Shown here: positions 1 to 10,511 of the stretch, piece after piece
How positions within the stretch are numbered: the first letter of the stretch is position 1
How the letters are laid out: each line of letters starts with the position of its first letter
Assembly: GCF_041146395.1 (NCBI RefSeq)
Contig: NC_090990.1
Location: 42,542,001-42,606,000 of the forward strand
Reading direction: 5' to 3'
DNA: 64,000 bases
Source: Eulemur rufifrons
Taxonomy: Eukaryota > Chordata > Mammalia > Primates > Lemuridae
Notes under the pieces: generated by a model
Database searches by the model: none
Seen by the model: the letters and a program-made list of their open reading frames with translations, nothing else
What the model was told of the DNA's origin: nothing
Program-made: the position numbers and the translations under genes

Positions 1-114
1 CAAACTAGGGGTATGGATATGCTTACTTCAAAGTGTTGTGAAACATCAAATCAAAATGTCCTATGTCAAAACTAAATCCCAAAGGACTGTACAGGGTTAA
101 AATTTGATTGTGTA

Positions 115-442
115 GAGTTGGCCCTCCGTATCCACAGGCACTACATCCATGGATTCCGCCACTGCAGATCAAAAATATTTGGGTGGGGAGACCAACAAAA
201 AATAGCAATACAACAATGAAAAACAACATAAATAAAAAATGCAGTATAACAAATATTTATACAGCATTTACATTATGTTAGGTATTATAAGTAATCTAGA
301 GGTGATTTTAAGTATATAGGAGGATGAGCATAGCTTATAAGCAAACACTATGCTATTTTATATCAGGGACTTAAACATCAGGGCATTTTGGTGTCTGTAG
401 AAATCCTGGAACCAGTCCCCCAAGGATACTGAGGGATGACTC
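115..442 (-). mobile_element. MER2 DNA transposon (Tigger/pogo group, non-autonomous), near full length
   Basis: The left end reads gttggccctccgtatccac and the right end ctgagggatgactc, matching the two ends of MER2 in reverse orientation. TA dinucleotides flank both ends (113-114 and 443-444), as expected for a Tc1/mariner-pogo element that duplicates TA. The internal block around 277-300 (ttaggtattataagtaatct) is also MER2. No transposase is encoded; such copies were moved by Tigger transposase in trans and are now inert. Confidence 0.88.
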
Positions 443-444
443 TA

Positions 445-815
445 TGTTTTTATGTAATTTTGTTTTTTATAAACACAGTGACCATGACTGTTGCTACAAT
501 GAGTCCCCCACACAGGTGGGGCCAGAGAATGTGCACATGGTGTCATCTGAGGGGCAAGTGAGATTCAACACTAAGTGCTCGACCTCCCAAACTTACATTC
601 TCTACAGGACAGCATCACGCATCCCGCCATCAACTCGCAGAGCTGAGGGATGCCCGGCCCAGCCCCCTGCTTTACCAACAACCGATACCCAGTGAGGAGA
701 AGCAAACGGTCCGAGATCAGGTGGCTGGAGGCAGGGGTTGGGTAATGACAATGATTATGATAGAAAAACTAAAGCATAGTTACTGGTAATATTACAGGTA
801 TGTGTCATTTCATTA
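445..815. other. Stretch without recognised gene or repeat
   Basis: Mixed-composition sequence just right of the MER2 copy. An 83-codon open frame spans 444-695 but begins inside the transposon end and resembles no protein I know. Nothing else is supported. Confidence 0.5.
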
Positions 816-1013
816 TTGACAAAGCGCTTTCATAGGCATTAACTCATTTTGGTTTTCATCTTGACAACATTCTGTGACATAGGTATGGTATTAGTATCAC
901 CCCCAGTTTTAAACAAAGGGAAGCCGGCATTCAGAGAGGTGCCCTGACTTTCCCAAGGTTAAGCAGCTAATAATCAGTGCCAGAGTTTACACTCGAGGCT
1001 GGATCTGACCCCA
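816..1013 (-). repeat. MIR SINE
   Basis: Reverse-complement MIR order is visible: 'aaagcgctttcat' and 'attaactcatttt' near 820-848, an eroded 'ccccagttttaaacaaagg' core near 901, then 'cccaaggttaagcagctaat' near 954. MIR is an ancient tRNA-derived SINE, here heavily diverged. Confidence 0.8.
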
Positions 1014-1255
1014 ATCTCAGGTCCCTTCTGCCATCCTGCACTGCGCCGTCAGGTACAGAAAAGGTAGCACTGAGGGCCTGAGGATCTGGCCAGTGAAGTG
1101 GGGCAGGAAGGGGGCTGGTTAGGGGCTTGCCATGGCACCCAGGGCGAAGGGCAACAGAGGCGGGAGACGAGTTCCAGTCCTGGGTGGGCTGTGCTGCCAG
1201 GAGTCCGGCTGGATGACGCGGAGCACCCCTGCCCGAAAGAAACACAATCCGAGCA

Positions 1256-1441
1256 ACAGCTGTAATTATAAATGTTCTAGTAGCCACGTTTAAAAAGGTA
1301 AATTGAATTTTTTTTTACCATTTGTTTAGTACTAAGTCATTGAAATCTGGTATTTTACACTTACATCACGTCTCAATGTCTAGCCACATATCTGGTGCTT
1401 AATAGCCACACGTGGCTAGTGGCCACCATAGTGGACAGGGT
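1256..1441. mobile_element. hAT-Charlie type MITE fragment
   Basis: Contains 'ttctagtagccacgtttaaa' near 1276, 'ttttacacttaca' near 1354 and the end 'ccacacgtggctagtggcc' near 1407, followed by 'ggacaggg'. This is the right part of the common mammalian MITE class with GTCCAATA-like termini. A second element with the same terminal motifs is split by a solo LTR at 19789-20413. The exact MER number is not certain. Confidence 0.65.
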
Positions 1442-1910
1442 AGATCTAGAGAGAAGGTCAGGGTGAACAGGGTCCTGACCTCTGGACCCTGGACATATCC
1501 AGAAAAAGGAGGAGGCAGAAAACACTTTCCCCACAACCAACCTGGGGCACAGTCATATAAAATTCAGGCTCTACTCAGGCCCCAAAGGAAGCCTGCCAAA
1601 TGACCACATCATCCTCTTTTCACCCCCATTTTTCTCTCTTTAAGTAAAGAATTATGAAGAAACAAAAAGCATTAAAACTTCACAGCAAGGCTTGAGGTGC
1701 ATTACCTTACTGGCAGGTAACCTGTTTCAGACCCTGTTGCTTTACTATAAAACCAGGTAGTTTGACCAACCCAGAAACACTTTCAATATTTCACTATTGT
1801 TTTCCTTTTTTTATTTCTTCTCTTCCCTTCCCAATCTCTTTCTCTCCATTCCCCTTTTCTCTCTGGTCTTTTTTCTCTGTAAACTTCCATCCCTCACTGA
1901 GTGTGGACTT
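1442..1910. other. Unique stretch with polypyrimidine tract
   Basis: No gene is recognised. The + strand from about 1796 to 1872 is strongly pyrimidine rich (runs of T, TTCTC and CCTTTTC), a decayed simple sequence. Confidence 0.5.
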
Positions 1911-2073
1911 AGGCAAGCCCTGTGCCAGGCACTGAGGTCTTCGGGATGAATCACACTTAGCCTTTGCCCTCTGCAGTGACAGTGTCGTGGGGGAAACAGA
2001 TGCACAAAAAGGGAACTGCAATGCAGAGGGATCTATAATACTAAGGATAACGAGGTCACCAAGGGAGAGCGCT
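1911..2073 (-). repeat. L2-like LINE 3' fragment
   Basis: 'caagccctgtgccaggcactgag' order near 1915-1940 followed by a 'tttgccctctgcagtgacagtg' block is the usual antisense L2 3' end. It abuts the MLT1 that follows. Confidence 0.5.
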
Positions 2074-2370
2074 TGTCTTAGTCCTTTTTGTGCTGCTACT
2101 AGAAAATATTCAAGACTGGGCAATTTTTAAAGAACAGAAATTTATTTCTCACAGCTCTGGAGGCTGAGAAGTCCAAGAGCAAGGTGCCAGCAGATCCGGT
2201 ACCTGGTGAGGGCCTCCTTGCAGCATCCTCACGTGGCAGAAGGGGTAAAGGTGGGCATTAATGAGGGAACAGCCCTCATGGCCCAGTCACCTCTTAAACG
2301 CTCCACCTCTTAATACGATCACATTGGCAACACCTGAATTTTGGTGGGATGCACTCAAACAACAGCAACA
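2074..2370 (-). mobile_element. MLT1-type LTR (ERVL-MaLR), solo, partial middle
   Basis: Begins 'tgtcttagtcctttttgtgc' and contains 'agaaatttatttctcacagc' near 2138, 'ctggaggctgagaagtccaa' near 2157 and 'aacacctgaattttggtggg' near 2330, all in MLT1 reverse-complement order. It is shorter than the usual 370-450 bp, so a middle part is missing. No clear 5-bp target duplication remains. Confidence 0.8.
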
Positions 2371-3809
2371 CTCAACTACCCTTTGGTTTGGGAGTTGGGA
2401 GGAGATCAGGAATAGCTTCATAGAGGAGAGATTTTGTCTGCCACACTGCAGTTACTAAGTCATAATATCTTTTTCCATTTTTTTTTCTTTTTACCAGTGT
2501 AAGCAAGAGCCCTCCAATGTAATCACAATTAGTTGATAAATTCCAACCCAAAACAAAGAAATTTGATATATATATATATTTTTTTATTTTTGTTGCTCTC
2601 TCCAGCCTAAGAGGGAGGGGTCATGATTTCTGTTTCAGATTGGAAAAAAGAAAAAAGAAACAAAACCCATAGTGAAAACTGTTCAAGGATTCATTAGATG
2701 TGAGCATCAAGAGCAAGGCAGGATTCCAGGCCGGGAGACAATGAACTAAATAATCACTTGAGTATCGCTGACATCCCAGGCCCTAACAACAAGCTCTTTC
2801 ATAACTCAGCTTCGCCCTGTGCGAGTCCAGTTATCCCAGGGAGACTGTTGTATTTGGGATTTGATCCTGAGCTGCAACCTCACAGCTTCCCACACTGTGA
2901 TGAATGCATAATGCTAGCTTGATGTGAAAAGTGTAGGGAAAAAGCAATGTTTTCCAAATCAGATGGAGAGTAAGGGCAAGCAGGGAAGAATTTGCAAGTA
3001 GCAGCTTAATAAAAGAAACATTTGTTCCCCCTGACGACTTGCTAAAGCAAACCAACTGTTTCCATTATGTGACGCTGTACTCAGAAAGTGGGGGGAGAGG
3101 AAACAAAAGTACCACCCAACAATGCCAGCCTGAGCCTTAACAGCTTCACCTGAACATCCTGTACCCTGAATTATGTCCAATATTAGCTTCCTGAAGCCAG
3201 AAACTTTCTGAGGACACAGTCTTTGAGGTTTGAAAAAAATGTCTTTGTGTTGGCGCATGAATTTTGCGTTCAAGCGCTCTTTATAGAAATCTACCAAATC
3301 CCCATTAATCCAGTGTCTAGTCAGCTCTGACGATCTCTAATAATGATTCTATAACCTTTCTGAGAAGGTCATCCCACTTCTAATGGAAACACAGTGATCA
3401 CTGAAAGTAAAAAATTGCCTCCTTCCATCTCCCTTGTTCCTCCCCAGATAGACCTAGGCGGGCACTTGGCTTCTTATCTACTTTTTTCCTTCTACACAAA
3501 TTCAGACTGGTGCCATGGAATGTCTGTGCATTTTAGAAAGTCCCCCCCTGTGTGTGATCAGCATGTCCACAAAGGGCTCCAAGGGAGACCCCACTGGGAT
3601 CTGAAGAGCAGGCCCAAACTGAGTGGAGAACCACATAAGTCAGACCACAGCAGGTGGACAGGAAGGAACTAATCAGAATTAATTCTGGAAATAGGCATCC
3701 TTGATATGCTCTGTGCTTTTAACACATTCACCTTGTGGTTTGCATGGCTGCAATGTGGCCACTTAAATTTGCTGCTAGAGGATGAATTACGGCCTCTAAA
3801 AATCTAATA
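2371..3809. other. 1.4-kb stretch without recognised gene
   Basis: Holds a short TA microsatellite at 2566-2579 and an A/G-rich patch near 2643-2665. Opposed frames at 2831-3055, 2959-3297 and 3394-3672 have no domain, no conserved composition and no splice context I can support. No interspersed repeat is identified. Confidence 0.5.
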
Positions 3810-3995
3810 TGTGGGCTTAGGTTTTAGCCCTTAGTTTACTAGCTGTGTGGCTTTGCGAAAGTCACTTACCCTCTCTGATCCCTTCAGATTTCTCACCTAT
3901 AAAGTGGAATGAATGTTCCCTTTCTGTGGGATTGCTGCGAGGGTACATGTATGTAAGGTCTTCAGCATGGGACCTAGAGCAAACCAGATAGTCAA
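3810..3995 (+). repeat. MIR SINE
   Basis: Sense MIR core: 'actagctgtgtggctttgcg' near 3838, 'agtcacttaccctctctgat' near 3860, then 'ataaagtggaatgaatg' and 'gattgctgcgagggtacatg'. Confidence 0.82.
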
Positions 3996-4209
3996 GAAAA
4001 GTGACTCCTTTACATAATCCTATATAAATCTAACTCTGCCAATACTCATCAAGCTTATGGCACTACTCCACACCCTATAGGGTATAGGAAGGGTTACAGG
4101 TGTGCCCTGGATATCCCAGGATGGTGTCATTTTCAAATATTCTCTTTGGTTTCCCTGTAAGTAAAACTTGTTCTTATCAGATGACACATTGCCAGTTTTG
4201 GCTCTGGAT

Positions 4210-4320
4210 AAGATTGTCATTGTGGGTTGAGGTGAGCAAGCTCCCTGTCCTTAAGGAATTTTCAATCTAGTTTAGGGGAAAGGCATATTCAGAAAGACTT
4301 ATAATAAAGTACAAGATAAT
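4210..4320 (-). repeat. L2 3' fragment
   Basis: 'gagcaagctccctgtcctta' followed by 'aaggaattttcaatctag' near 4254 matches the antisense L2 segment normally written 'ccctgccctcatggagcttacattctag'. Confidence 0.55.
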
Positions 4321-4560
4321 CACAGTTAATATATTTACAATCATCTCTTTTATTTATATGCCACTTCATCATTGAAAAGGTACATAAATTTTCTTGCAAG
4401 GTAACCTTGCAAGATATTTTATTATCCTCATTCTTCCAGGTGAGAAAACATGGAATCTGAAAGGGTTTAGAAACTGACCCACAGACCCACAGTACTAGAC
4501 ACAAGGCAGAACTGGGATTTCTACTCAGATTCTCTTCATTCTAAAACCAGTGCCTCTTCC
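4321..4560 (-). repeat. MIR SINE
   Basis: Contains 'attttattatcctcattctt' near 4416, 'ggtgagaaaacatggaatct' near 4440 and ends in 'aaaaccagtgcctcttcc', the antisense MIR order. A near-perfect palindrome lies inside it (4392-4414). Confidence 0.75.
4392..4414. repeat. 23-bp inverted repeat, 11-bp perfect arms
   Basis: Arms 4392-4402 (TCTTGCAAGGT) and 4404-4414 (ACCTTGCAAGA) are exact reverse complements around one A. Each arm contains TTGCAA, the core of a C/EBP-like half site. It lies inside a MIR whose consensus has no such palindrome here. Confidence 0.85.
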
Positions 4561-4604
4561 GATTTCCTCAGAGAGACTCCAGTAGAAATTCAGCCTGTGT
4601 AAAT

Positions 4605-4665
4605 TTCATTGATTCATTCATTTAGCAGATATTTACTGGGCTTCCAGGGACTTCATGTCCTAATG
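4605..4665 (-). repeat. L2 3' terminal fragment
   Basis: 'ttgattcattcatttagcag' then 'atatttactgggcttccagg' is the antisense L2 tail with the usual ATTC repeats. Confidence 0.55.
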
Positions 4666-5559
4666 TGGAGAGATTCCCATTCTACCACCTGCCGAGCCCT
4701 ACCCCTTGGGTGGATTTGCTCAGGTTCATGGCCTATAAAACTGGCCTTCTCAGGATGGCACGGATGACAAATACTGGGAAAAAAAATGCCTAAGAAAAGA
4801 AACCACATTTCAGAAGAGAAGGCATCACTCTAGCTTTCTCCTGAAATAGCTATTATTTCTATCACAATGCTTAAATGGCCTACTATGTTAATCAGCTCCT
4901 TAAAGCTCTTTGAAGACAGTAATATTTAAATTAAAAAAGGTGTTATTTAAGTTCTACACTGAAGTAGATTATAAGGTCTGATTTTAACTCCACGATTGTT
5001 TGGTCAACTTCAGGGGGACTGTGGGAAAGTCAGCCTGCTAGAATGAATTGGGAAAGGTGGGAACCCCGAATAACAGGTCCCTATTGGTTCAAAAATGACA
5101 CTGAGCTAACTCCAATTTATGTCACCAAAGTCTTTAACCTCAGGAACCCCCAAAAGGAAAAGAACACAAACAAATACTCCGAAAAAAAGATAAGCATGGC
5201 ACTGAAACACGTCCCTGTCCTTTGCACAAAATAAGGCCAGGTAAGTGGAGCAAGGTGACAGAAAGAGATCTCAGAAGATAGCTGGCACACCGCCAGCCTA
5301 GGTGCCTGGAACCACAGGATGCATAATATGCAAGCTGGTACTTGTTTTTCACTTTACTGATAAAATTGTTGATGCTAAGCCACAGTTCTAATGGTGTCAC
5401 TGTCTTATTTGGGGACATCCAATGACCCAATTTGCATTCAAACTCTTCTAAGATCTGATCACATCAACTAATCCCTCCCCCACCCCCATCCCCCATATCC
5501 AGTTATGCCTCCCTGTATATCTTACATTCAAGTTGCAGGGACCTAATTGACTTTGATTT
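4666..5559. other. Stretch without recognised gene or repeat
   Basis: Contains a C-rich patch at 5476-5494. Overlapping open frames on both strands near 5043-5430 do not resemble any protein. Confidence 0.45.
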
Positions 5560-5888
5560 ATTATTCATTCATCTAAACATGGGTACAGGCATCAGACTCT
5601 GCTAGGTATTGAGGATGAAAACACCACTAACGATTGCTGGCCTCCAGGAGCTCACAGTCTAGAGAGAGAGACCCATAATTAGAGAAATGTGACAAGCACC
5701 ACAATGCTGTATAGTACACCATGCTACAGGAACGCAGAGAAGGACTTCCTGAAGAGCTGTCTGAGCTGTGTCTTGAAAGTCAGTTATGGTCACCACCACT
5801 GGGACAAGGTTGGGGACAGGCATTGAAGGCAGAAGATACAACATATGCAAAGGCACAGAGGAGAGAAAGAGCATTCCCTGGCTTTGTG
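5560..5888 (-). repeat. Ancient LINE 3' region (L2/L1ME-like)
   Basis: 'ccaggagctcacagtctaga' near 5644, 'gagctgtgtcttgaaagtca' near 5764 and 'acatatgcaaaggcacagag' near 5841 are in the order of the abundant antisense LINE 3' sequence. The family name is uncertain. Confidence 0.6.
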
Positions 5889-6095
5889 CCCTTGGTTAAA
5901 AGCCTTTATCTACCTACCATGTCTTCAGTACATCTACCTTTTAATATCCCGTCCATTCCGTAAACCCCAGCTCAAACAACATCTCTTGTAAATAATCTTC
6001 TTTGTTTACTGCCCTGGGCAGAATTATCTTTCTTTCCTAAGGCCTCCACGCTCCCATAACCCTCATTTTAGCACATTGCACAGTCTGCTCTATGT
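5889..6095 (+). repeat. L2 LINE 3' fragment
   Basis: 'ccccagctcaaacaacatct' near 5965 with the following 'cctaaggcctccacgctccc' and 'agcacattgcacagtctgct' follows the L2 3' end in sense. It abuts an antisense LINE relic on each side. Confidence 0.55.
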
Positions 6096-6385
6096 ACACA
6101 GGGACTCGAAAACAAAGTAACTAAGTGCACTGGAGAGAGTCGGGCACAGAAGTAGGTGGCAGAGGAGGAACAGAAATTTTGACAAAGCAGCTTTGGCAAG
6201 ATAAAGGATGCTGGAGGCTTAGACCCCATTTCTCTCTGTCAAGGTAAGGGCAGCCAGCAGAGACGCGGGGACGGGCTTATCGAGCCAGGTCAGAGCATCC
6301 TGCTTTGGCCTGGAATTAGTGAGGATGAAGGTAGAGTTTGGGATGCTGGGGAAAGGCACTGACAAAAACATTCCTGGCCTGAAAA
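6096..6385 (-). repeat. Ancient LINE fragment, probable
   Basis: Purine-rich text of the same kind as 5560-5888 ('ggagagagtcgggcacagaa', 'gcagctttggcaagataaag') suggests the continuation of that antisense LINE beyond the L2 piece. Weak. Confidence 0.35.
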
Positions 6386-7129
6386 TAATCTAAGCAAATC
6401 ACATTAAACTGCCCTCATTCTAGTATATTGATATAAGATAGTCTGTGTCTCTAAAGTGATTGGGAACTAAAATACTTTAAACTAGTAGTTCTAGAGTTTT
6501 GGATTTTCACAAGTGAGTAAAATTTGGAAAAAAAAAAAAAAAAACCTCACAGGGACCATTGTTATAGGGTTGCTACCTTTATATTTTGCCAATCCAGAAG
6601 ATTGTTTTAAAATGTCATCTATTAGTATCATTTCATTTAAAAAAAAAAAAGAAAGGCATTTCAATACTAAAAAAAATAGAAGGATCATCTCAGAATAAAA
6701 GATAGCCTTTCCATTCAATCAATATGGCTTTATGAGAAACCCATGATATTGTTCTTATGGCTCTCATTTCAAATTTCTCTCATTTCAGATTAGACCAGTT
6801 CAGGTTAGGCAAACTGGTGCTTTAACATCTATTTATTTAGAGTCCCTCTCCCGTACCACGTGTGGCAGATTCACACTAAGGTGACCCACTGAGTCACACC
6901 TTTGCATTAATATTATCCTTCTGGAAAGCCAGGGGGATCTTCCCAAGGACACTAGTGAAATAGTGTCCACAGAGTGTGTGCTCTGAGCTGCAAATCAGAC
7001 ATTCAGCTGCACTGTTTAATCTTGTGATCTAAAAATTCCTAAGGGAGCTGCATGGGGTGAGGTTTGAACTGGAGACCCGGATGGTAACAACCATAATCAC
7101 AGTTAATACTAGTAATAGTGCAACATATG
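6386..7129. other. Stretch without gene; A tract 6528-6544
   Basis: A 17-bp A run at 6528-6544 and an A-rich run near 6639-6650 flank 'ggttgctacctttatatttt'. No SINE body is attached to either A run. The remainder is unassigned AT-rich DNA. Confidence 0.5.
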
Positions 7130-7305
7130 GATTTCACTAAAGATTTCCTACCATTGTCACATGAGATCCTTTTAATAATCTTCCAACAGCAGGTATTATT
7201 AGCATATCCATTGTACAACCAGGGAAACAGAGCCTTACAGAAGTTATAAGATATGCTCAAGGTCACCCGATCAGTAACAGGAGGGATATTTCTTTGACTC
7301 AAATC
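7130..7305 (-). repeat. MIR SINE
   Basis: Antisense MIR: 'caggtattattagcatatcc' near 7190, 'agggaaacagagccttacag' near 7220 and 'tgctcaaggtcacccgatca' near 7254. Confidence 0.8.
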
Positions 7306-7814
7306 TCTTTTCACAAAATTTTACAAAACAGCACTTTCACAAAATGGTGAAAACTGCCCAGCACACTTGGGGCTTGGATGCATGACTTATAGAAGTCATA
7401 ATCCTTATGTCCTTTCCCTCCTGAGCTAGTAAATGTGACATAAGTCCTTTGAGAATGATGGCATGAGGATACTCAGTCTGTCCTTTCAGTAGTCATACCC
7501 TGCTTACTTTGGCCTTGAGAAATAGAGACATCATTTGTGGTGAATTTTCTCAGAGAAGGATAAATGAAAAAATAATGCATCTTTTCTGTTTCTATCCAAA
7601 AAATGCCCCAAGACATCATCTCCTAACTGCAACATTACCTTCCGCTTCATATTTAAACAACAGAAAATTTGTACCCTATAATGCTCAGTAGTTAAATGTC
7701 AATTTTTTGGCTTTATAGATTATTTCTCCCAGTTCCTTTCATATGTTTTTTTGTTTTTTATTTTTCTTTAACCAAAGTGGTCATTTAGGAGAAACACACC
7801 AGGAACTAGCGTGT
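7306..7814. other. Stretch without recognised gene or repeat
   Basis: Two tandem 'ttcacaaaat' words (7310 and 7337 areas) open this stretch. Otherwise it is AT-rich unique sequence with only short frames. Confidence 0.45.
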
Positions 7815-8035
7815 TTCTTTATTTATTGCTTTCCAAGGGCCAGGCACTGTTAGGCCCTTTACAAATGTTTTCTCATTAGATCCTTGCAGCAATTCACCAA
7901 AGAAAGTATTATTATTATTGTTATTCTTTTTATTTTCTAGCAGAAGAAACAAAGGGTCAAGAGGTGAAGAAAGTTGCTTGAGATGATTCAGAAAAGCTAC
8001 AAATGGAACCCAAGTGCATATGACTCTTCAATCTA
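7815..8035 (-). repeat. MIR SINE with ATT expansion
   Basis: 'gggccaggcactgttaggcc' near 7838, 'ttctcattagatccttgcag' near 7870 and 'caagaggtgaagaaagttgc' near 7958. The position of the variable MIR TATT segment is expanded to an ATT run at about 7907-7921. Confidence 0.8.
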
Positions 8036-8048
8036 TCTGCCCTTTGAT

Positions 8049-8084
8049 CCTTCCTTCCTTCCTTCCTCTTTCCTCCCTCCTTCC
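8049..8084. repeat. (CCTT)n / pyrimidine microsatellite
   Basis: Four tandem TTCC units at 8049-8066 followed by interrupted TCC and CTCC words to about 8084. The + strand is all pyrimidine. Confidence 0.9.
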
Positions 8085-8119
8085 AAATACATGAACAGAT
8101 CTCTGTCACCTGGGATAGA

Positions 8120-8480
8120 AAGTTCTGGTCCTATCCTAAGGAGCTTCAACATGGTGGAAAATATAAAAATCCTTAGTGTGGTGATGGAGGAAAACATAGG
8201 AGTTGTGGAAGCCTGGAGATGTTCATGGGGTCAGCTGCCAGGGAAGGCTCAGCTCTGCTCAGTTCTCCAAGAGAGTAGGGGACAGGAGGCAGAAGGGGTT
8301 CTGGGTGACACACTGCAGATGCTGAGCTGAGTAGACTCAGGGCACTGCCAGTTCAGTGGTCAGTTTCCTGGGCTGCAGAATGGGAAGAAAGCACAAGCCT
8401 AGACACACCTAGAGAGAGACACCCAGACTGGGCCTTTCATGCAATGCTAAGGAACCTGGACTTAATTCACTGCAGCCCAG
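8120..8480 (-). repeat. Ancient LINE 3' region, probable
   Basis: 'atgcaatgctaaggaacctg' near 8439 and 'gacttaattcactgcagccc' near 8459 follow the antisense LINE order normally read as 'atgctaaggagtttggacttta'. The upstream part is weakly matched. Confidence 0.4.
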
Positions 8481-9639
8481 GCTCACACAAGTTGTTTTCC
8501 TACAGACTCACAAGACAGAAGACACACACATACGCAACCAATTCTTACACGTGGAAATAAAATTGTGCTTAATTCCCTGCATAACTGTAACTCTATTCCT
8601 TATTTCCCCCACTTATGAAATGAAAAAATCAAGTCTCGTGAGAGTTACGATAGGAATAACCCTATATCTAGCTAGTCTAAATTTTCTTTTAGGAAATAAT
8701 TTGCAATTATTCGTACTTTACTGTTAATAACAATGACTAGTAACACACTGAGTCTGGACACAGCTGTCCCACCCCCCACACCGCACGCCTCTCCTGGGGC
8801 ACAAGGCACCCTGCCTGGCTTCCCCGTGGAACCCTGCAGAGATCCTTCTAGCAGGCAAAACTCTCCCCTGTGCTTTTTCTGAATCTCCTGCAGAAGATCT
8901 CCAACAGCTGACATGTATAGAAGAGTGGAGGTTTCCAGAAGCACATTTGGTGACCACCTAGTGAATCAATTTTATTTTTAAAAGAGAGGAAAAAGTAGAT
9001 AAAAGTAGAGAGTTCAAAACAGTAGGTGGTTATAGAAGAGGGTGCTTTGCGTGGTAAAGGCAACGCTTTGGCTCACAACAATATCTGCCAAGGCCACATG
9101 GCCCAAGTCCTTCCCCCGAAGCTGGAAACTCGCCTTGCTGGCTTGGAAACTGACAGCAAGTCATTGTCATTCCACGTCTGTCACCTCCCTTTCAAGCTCC
9201 CAGTGTCCAGACTGGAGCAGTGCCTCTGGTCCTTATGCTCAGCAGAGCTACGCATGTCATTAGGTAGAAACAGGAAACGGTCTACCATGGCATCCGCCTC
9301 CTTGTTCTCGGAGGGATGGAAGCCAAGCCCACCCCAGGACGTGCTGCCTCGGCGGGCGCTGGGCAGAGGCAGGCAGGTGCTGTGGGAACACCTGAAGGGT
9401 TGTGGCAGAACCGCAGTAACTAAGCAGAAACCAAATGTCTTCAGTGGCTTCTCAGAGGGCAGCTCTAACTTAGCAGCCAACAAAGGAGCTCTTCAATGAA
9501 CAGCCCCAGCCTCAGGTGGTCGACATTCCAGTCATGGCCACCAGTCCTGCTGCCACAGCCCCAGGGGAGGTGAGCCGTGCTCCATATCCCCCCCCCCCCT
9601 GCCACCATGCATCTCCAGGCTGGACAGTGTGACACTAAA
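8481..9639. other. Stretch without recognised gene; longest unexplained open frame
   Basis: Contains a 157-codon + strand frame at 9026-9499 (starts MVIEEGAL) that overlaps a 100-codon antisense frame. I recognise no domain in it. Composition is locally GC richer near 8765-8840 and 9300-9400. A C tract occurs at 9590-9599. I do not call a gene. Confidence 0.5.
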
Positions 9640-9765
9640 GGAAAAACTGGCTTTGGAGTCAGAAAAAGCCGGGTTCGGTTCCTGGATCCACTCCTTGCTA
9701 GTTATGTGACTTTACGTAAGCCACAGCCCCTCTCTGATTCCTTCCATGCACTTCCAAAGCACCCT
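9640..9765 (+). repeat. MIR SINE
   Basis: 'tttggagtcagaaaaagccg' then 'ggttcggttcctggatccac' (the tRNA-derived B box region) and 'gctagttatgtgactttacg' near 9698. A matching 3' piece may resume at about 9955-10022 after the L2 insertion-like block. Confidence 0.85.
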
Positions 9766-9799
9766 GCCTTGCACTGAGAACACTGCATTGTTGCTGCTA

Positions 9800-9945
9800 G
9801 TTTGTAACTATTCTCAAGTAGACTGAAAGTTCCTTAAATGGTAGGCTCCACATCAGGTTTACTCAGCCTTACCCCCTGTGCCTAATCCAGTACCTGGCAC
9901 ACAGCAGTAGCTCAACAAGTGTATGTGGATGGATACCGAATCACT
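9800..9945 (+). repeat. L2 LINE 3' end
   Basis: 'tagactgaaagttccttaaa' near 9820, 'tccagtacctggcacacagc' near 9886 and 'agtagctcaacaagtgtatg' near 9906 are the terminal L2 sequence. Confidence 0.75.
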
Positions 9946-10022
9946 CACTACCCCAAAGGATTTCGTGGAATGTGTAAAGAACCTGGCACAGTGTGCCATG
10001 ATTCGAGCCCTTAATAAAGATT

Positions 10023-10397
10023 TTCTTTAATCTCACCTGACCTCTCCCCTGATCACTGCCTGAGTTCTGTTGGAATTACGACCATCCTTGACTAAAGACA
10101 CATCTTACCAACTCCCTTGGTCTGAAGAATAGGGTCAGCCTGTGTCCCATCCCCTTTTGACGCTGATGGAAGGCTTTCTTCCAAGGGATGAACCATTCTG
10201 AGGCAAGATGCTGCCTGCTAACTAGTCCGTCCTATTTCCATGCCCCACTCAACAGCCAGGGCCACCCTGGTCATCAGTGCCAGCCAGGGTCACATCAAAG
10301 TGCCTGGATTCCTCAGAACAGCATCTCTCTTTGGGGAAGGCATGGAGCACAATTGTTTTCCCTGGTCCTGTTTAATGTGATCAACGCCATATAATTT
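10023..10397. other. Stretch without recognised gene or repeat
   Basis: Unassigned sequence left of the short L1 insertion; a 68-codon frame at 10188-10394 is unremarkable. Confidence 0.4.
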
Positions 10398-10511
10398 TTA
10401 AAAACTTGATTTTCTCTTAATTTCAAAATATTATGGGGGTACACACGTTTTGGTTACATAATTTGCTTTGGTACAGTTTGAGTCAAAGTTATAAGTTAAA
10501 AACTTGATTTT
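10398..10511 (-). mobile_element. 82-bp L1 3' end insertion with 16-bp target duplications
   Basis: The insert body is 10414-10495. It reads 'aatttcaaaatattatgggg' and 'gttttggttacataatttgc', the antisense 3' end of a strepsirrhine-type L1, after a degraded T tract. The flanks 10398-10413 and 10496-10511 are identical (TTAAAAACTTGATTTT). It is a severely 5'-truncated retrotransposition product and encodes nothing. Confidence 0.88.

Noticed and set aside
8765..8840. Possible CpG island or promoter
   Set aside because: The GC-richer patch is under 100 bp and has few CpG.
9026..9499. 157-codon open frame on the + strand
   Set aside because: It overlaps a 100-codon antisense frame, has no recognised domain and no supporting splice or start context. 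Transcript reads or a dN/dS below 1 would change this.
9640..9765. tRNA-like B box (ggttcggttcc) suggesting a tRNA gene
   Set aside because: It belongs to a MIR, which is tRNA-derived. No cloverleaf or T4 terminator is present. The same holds for the other MIRs.
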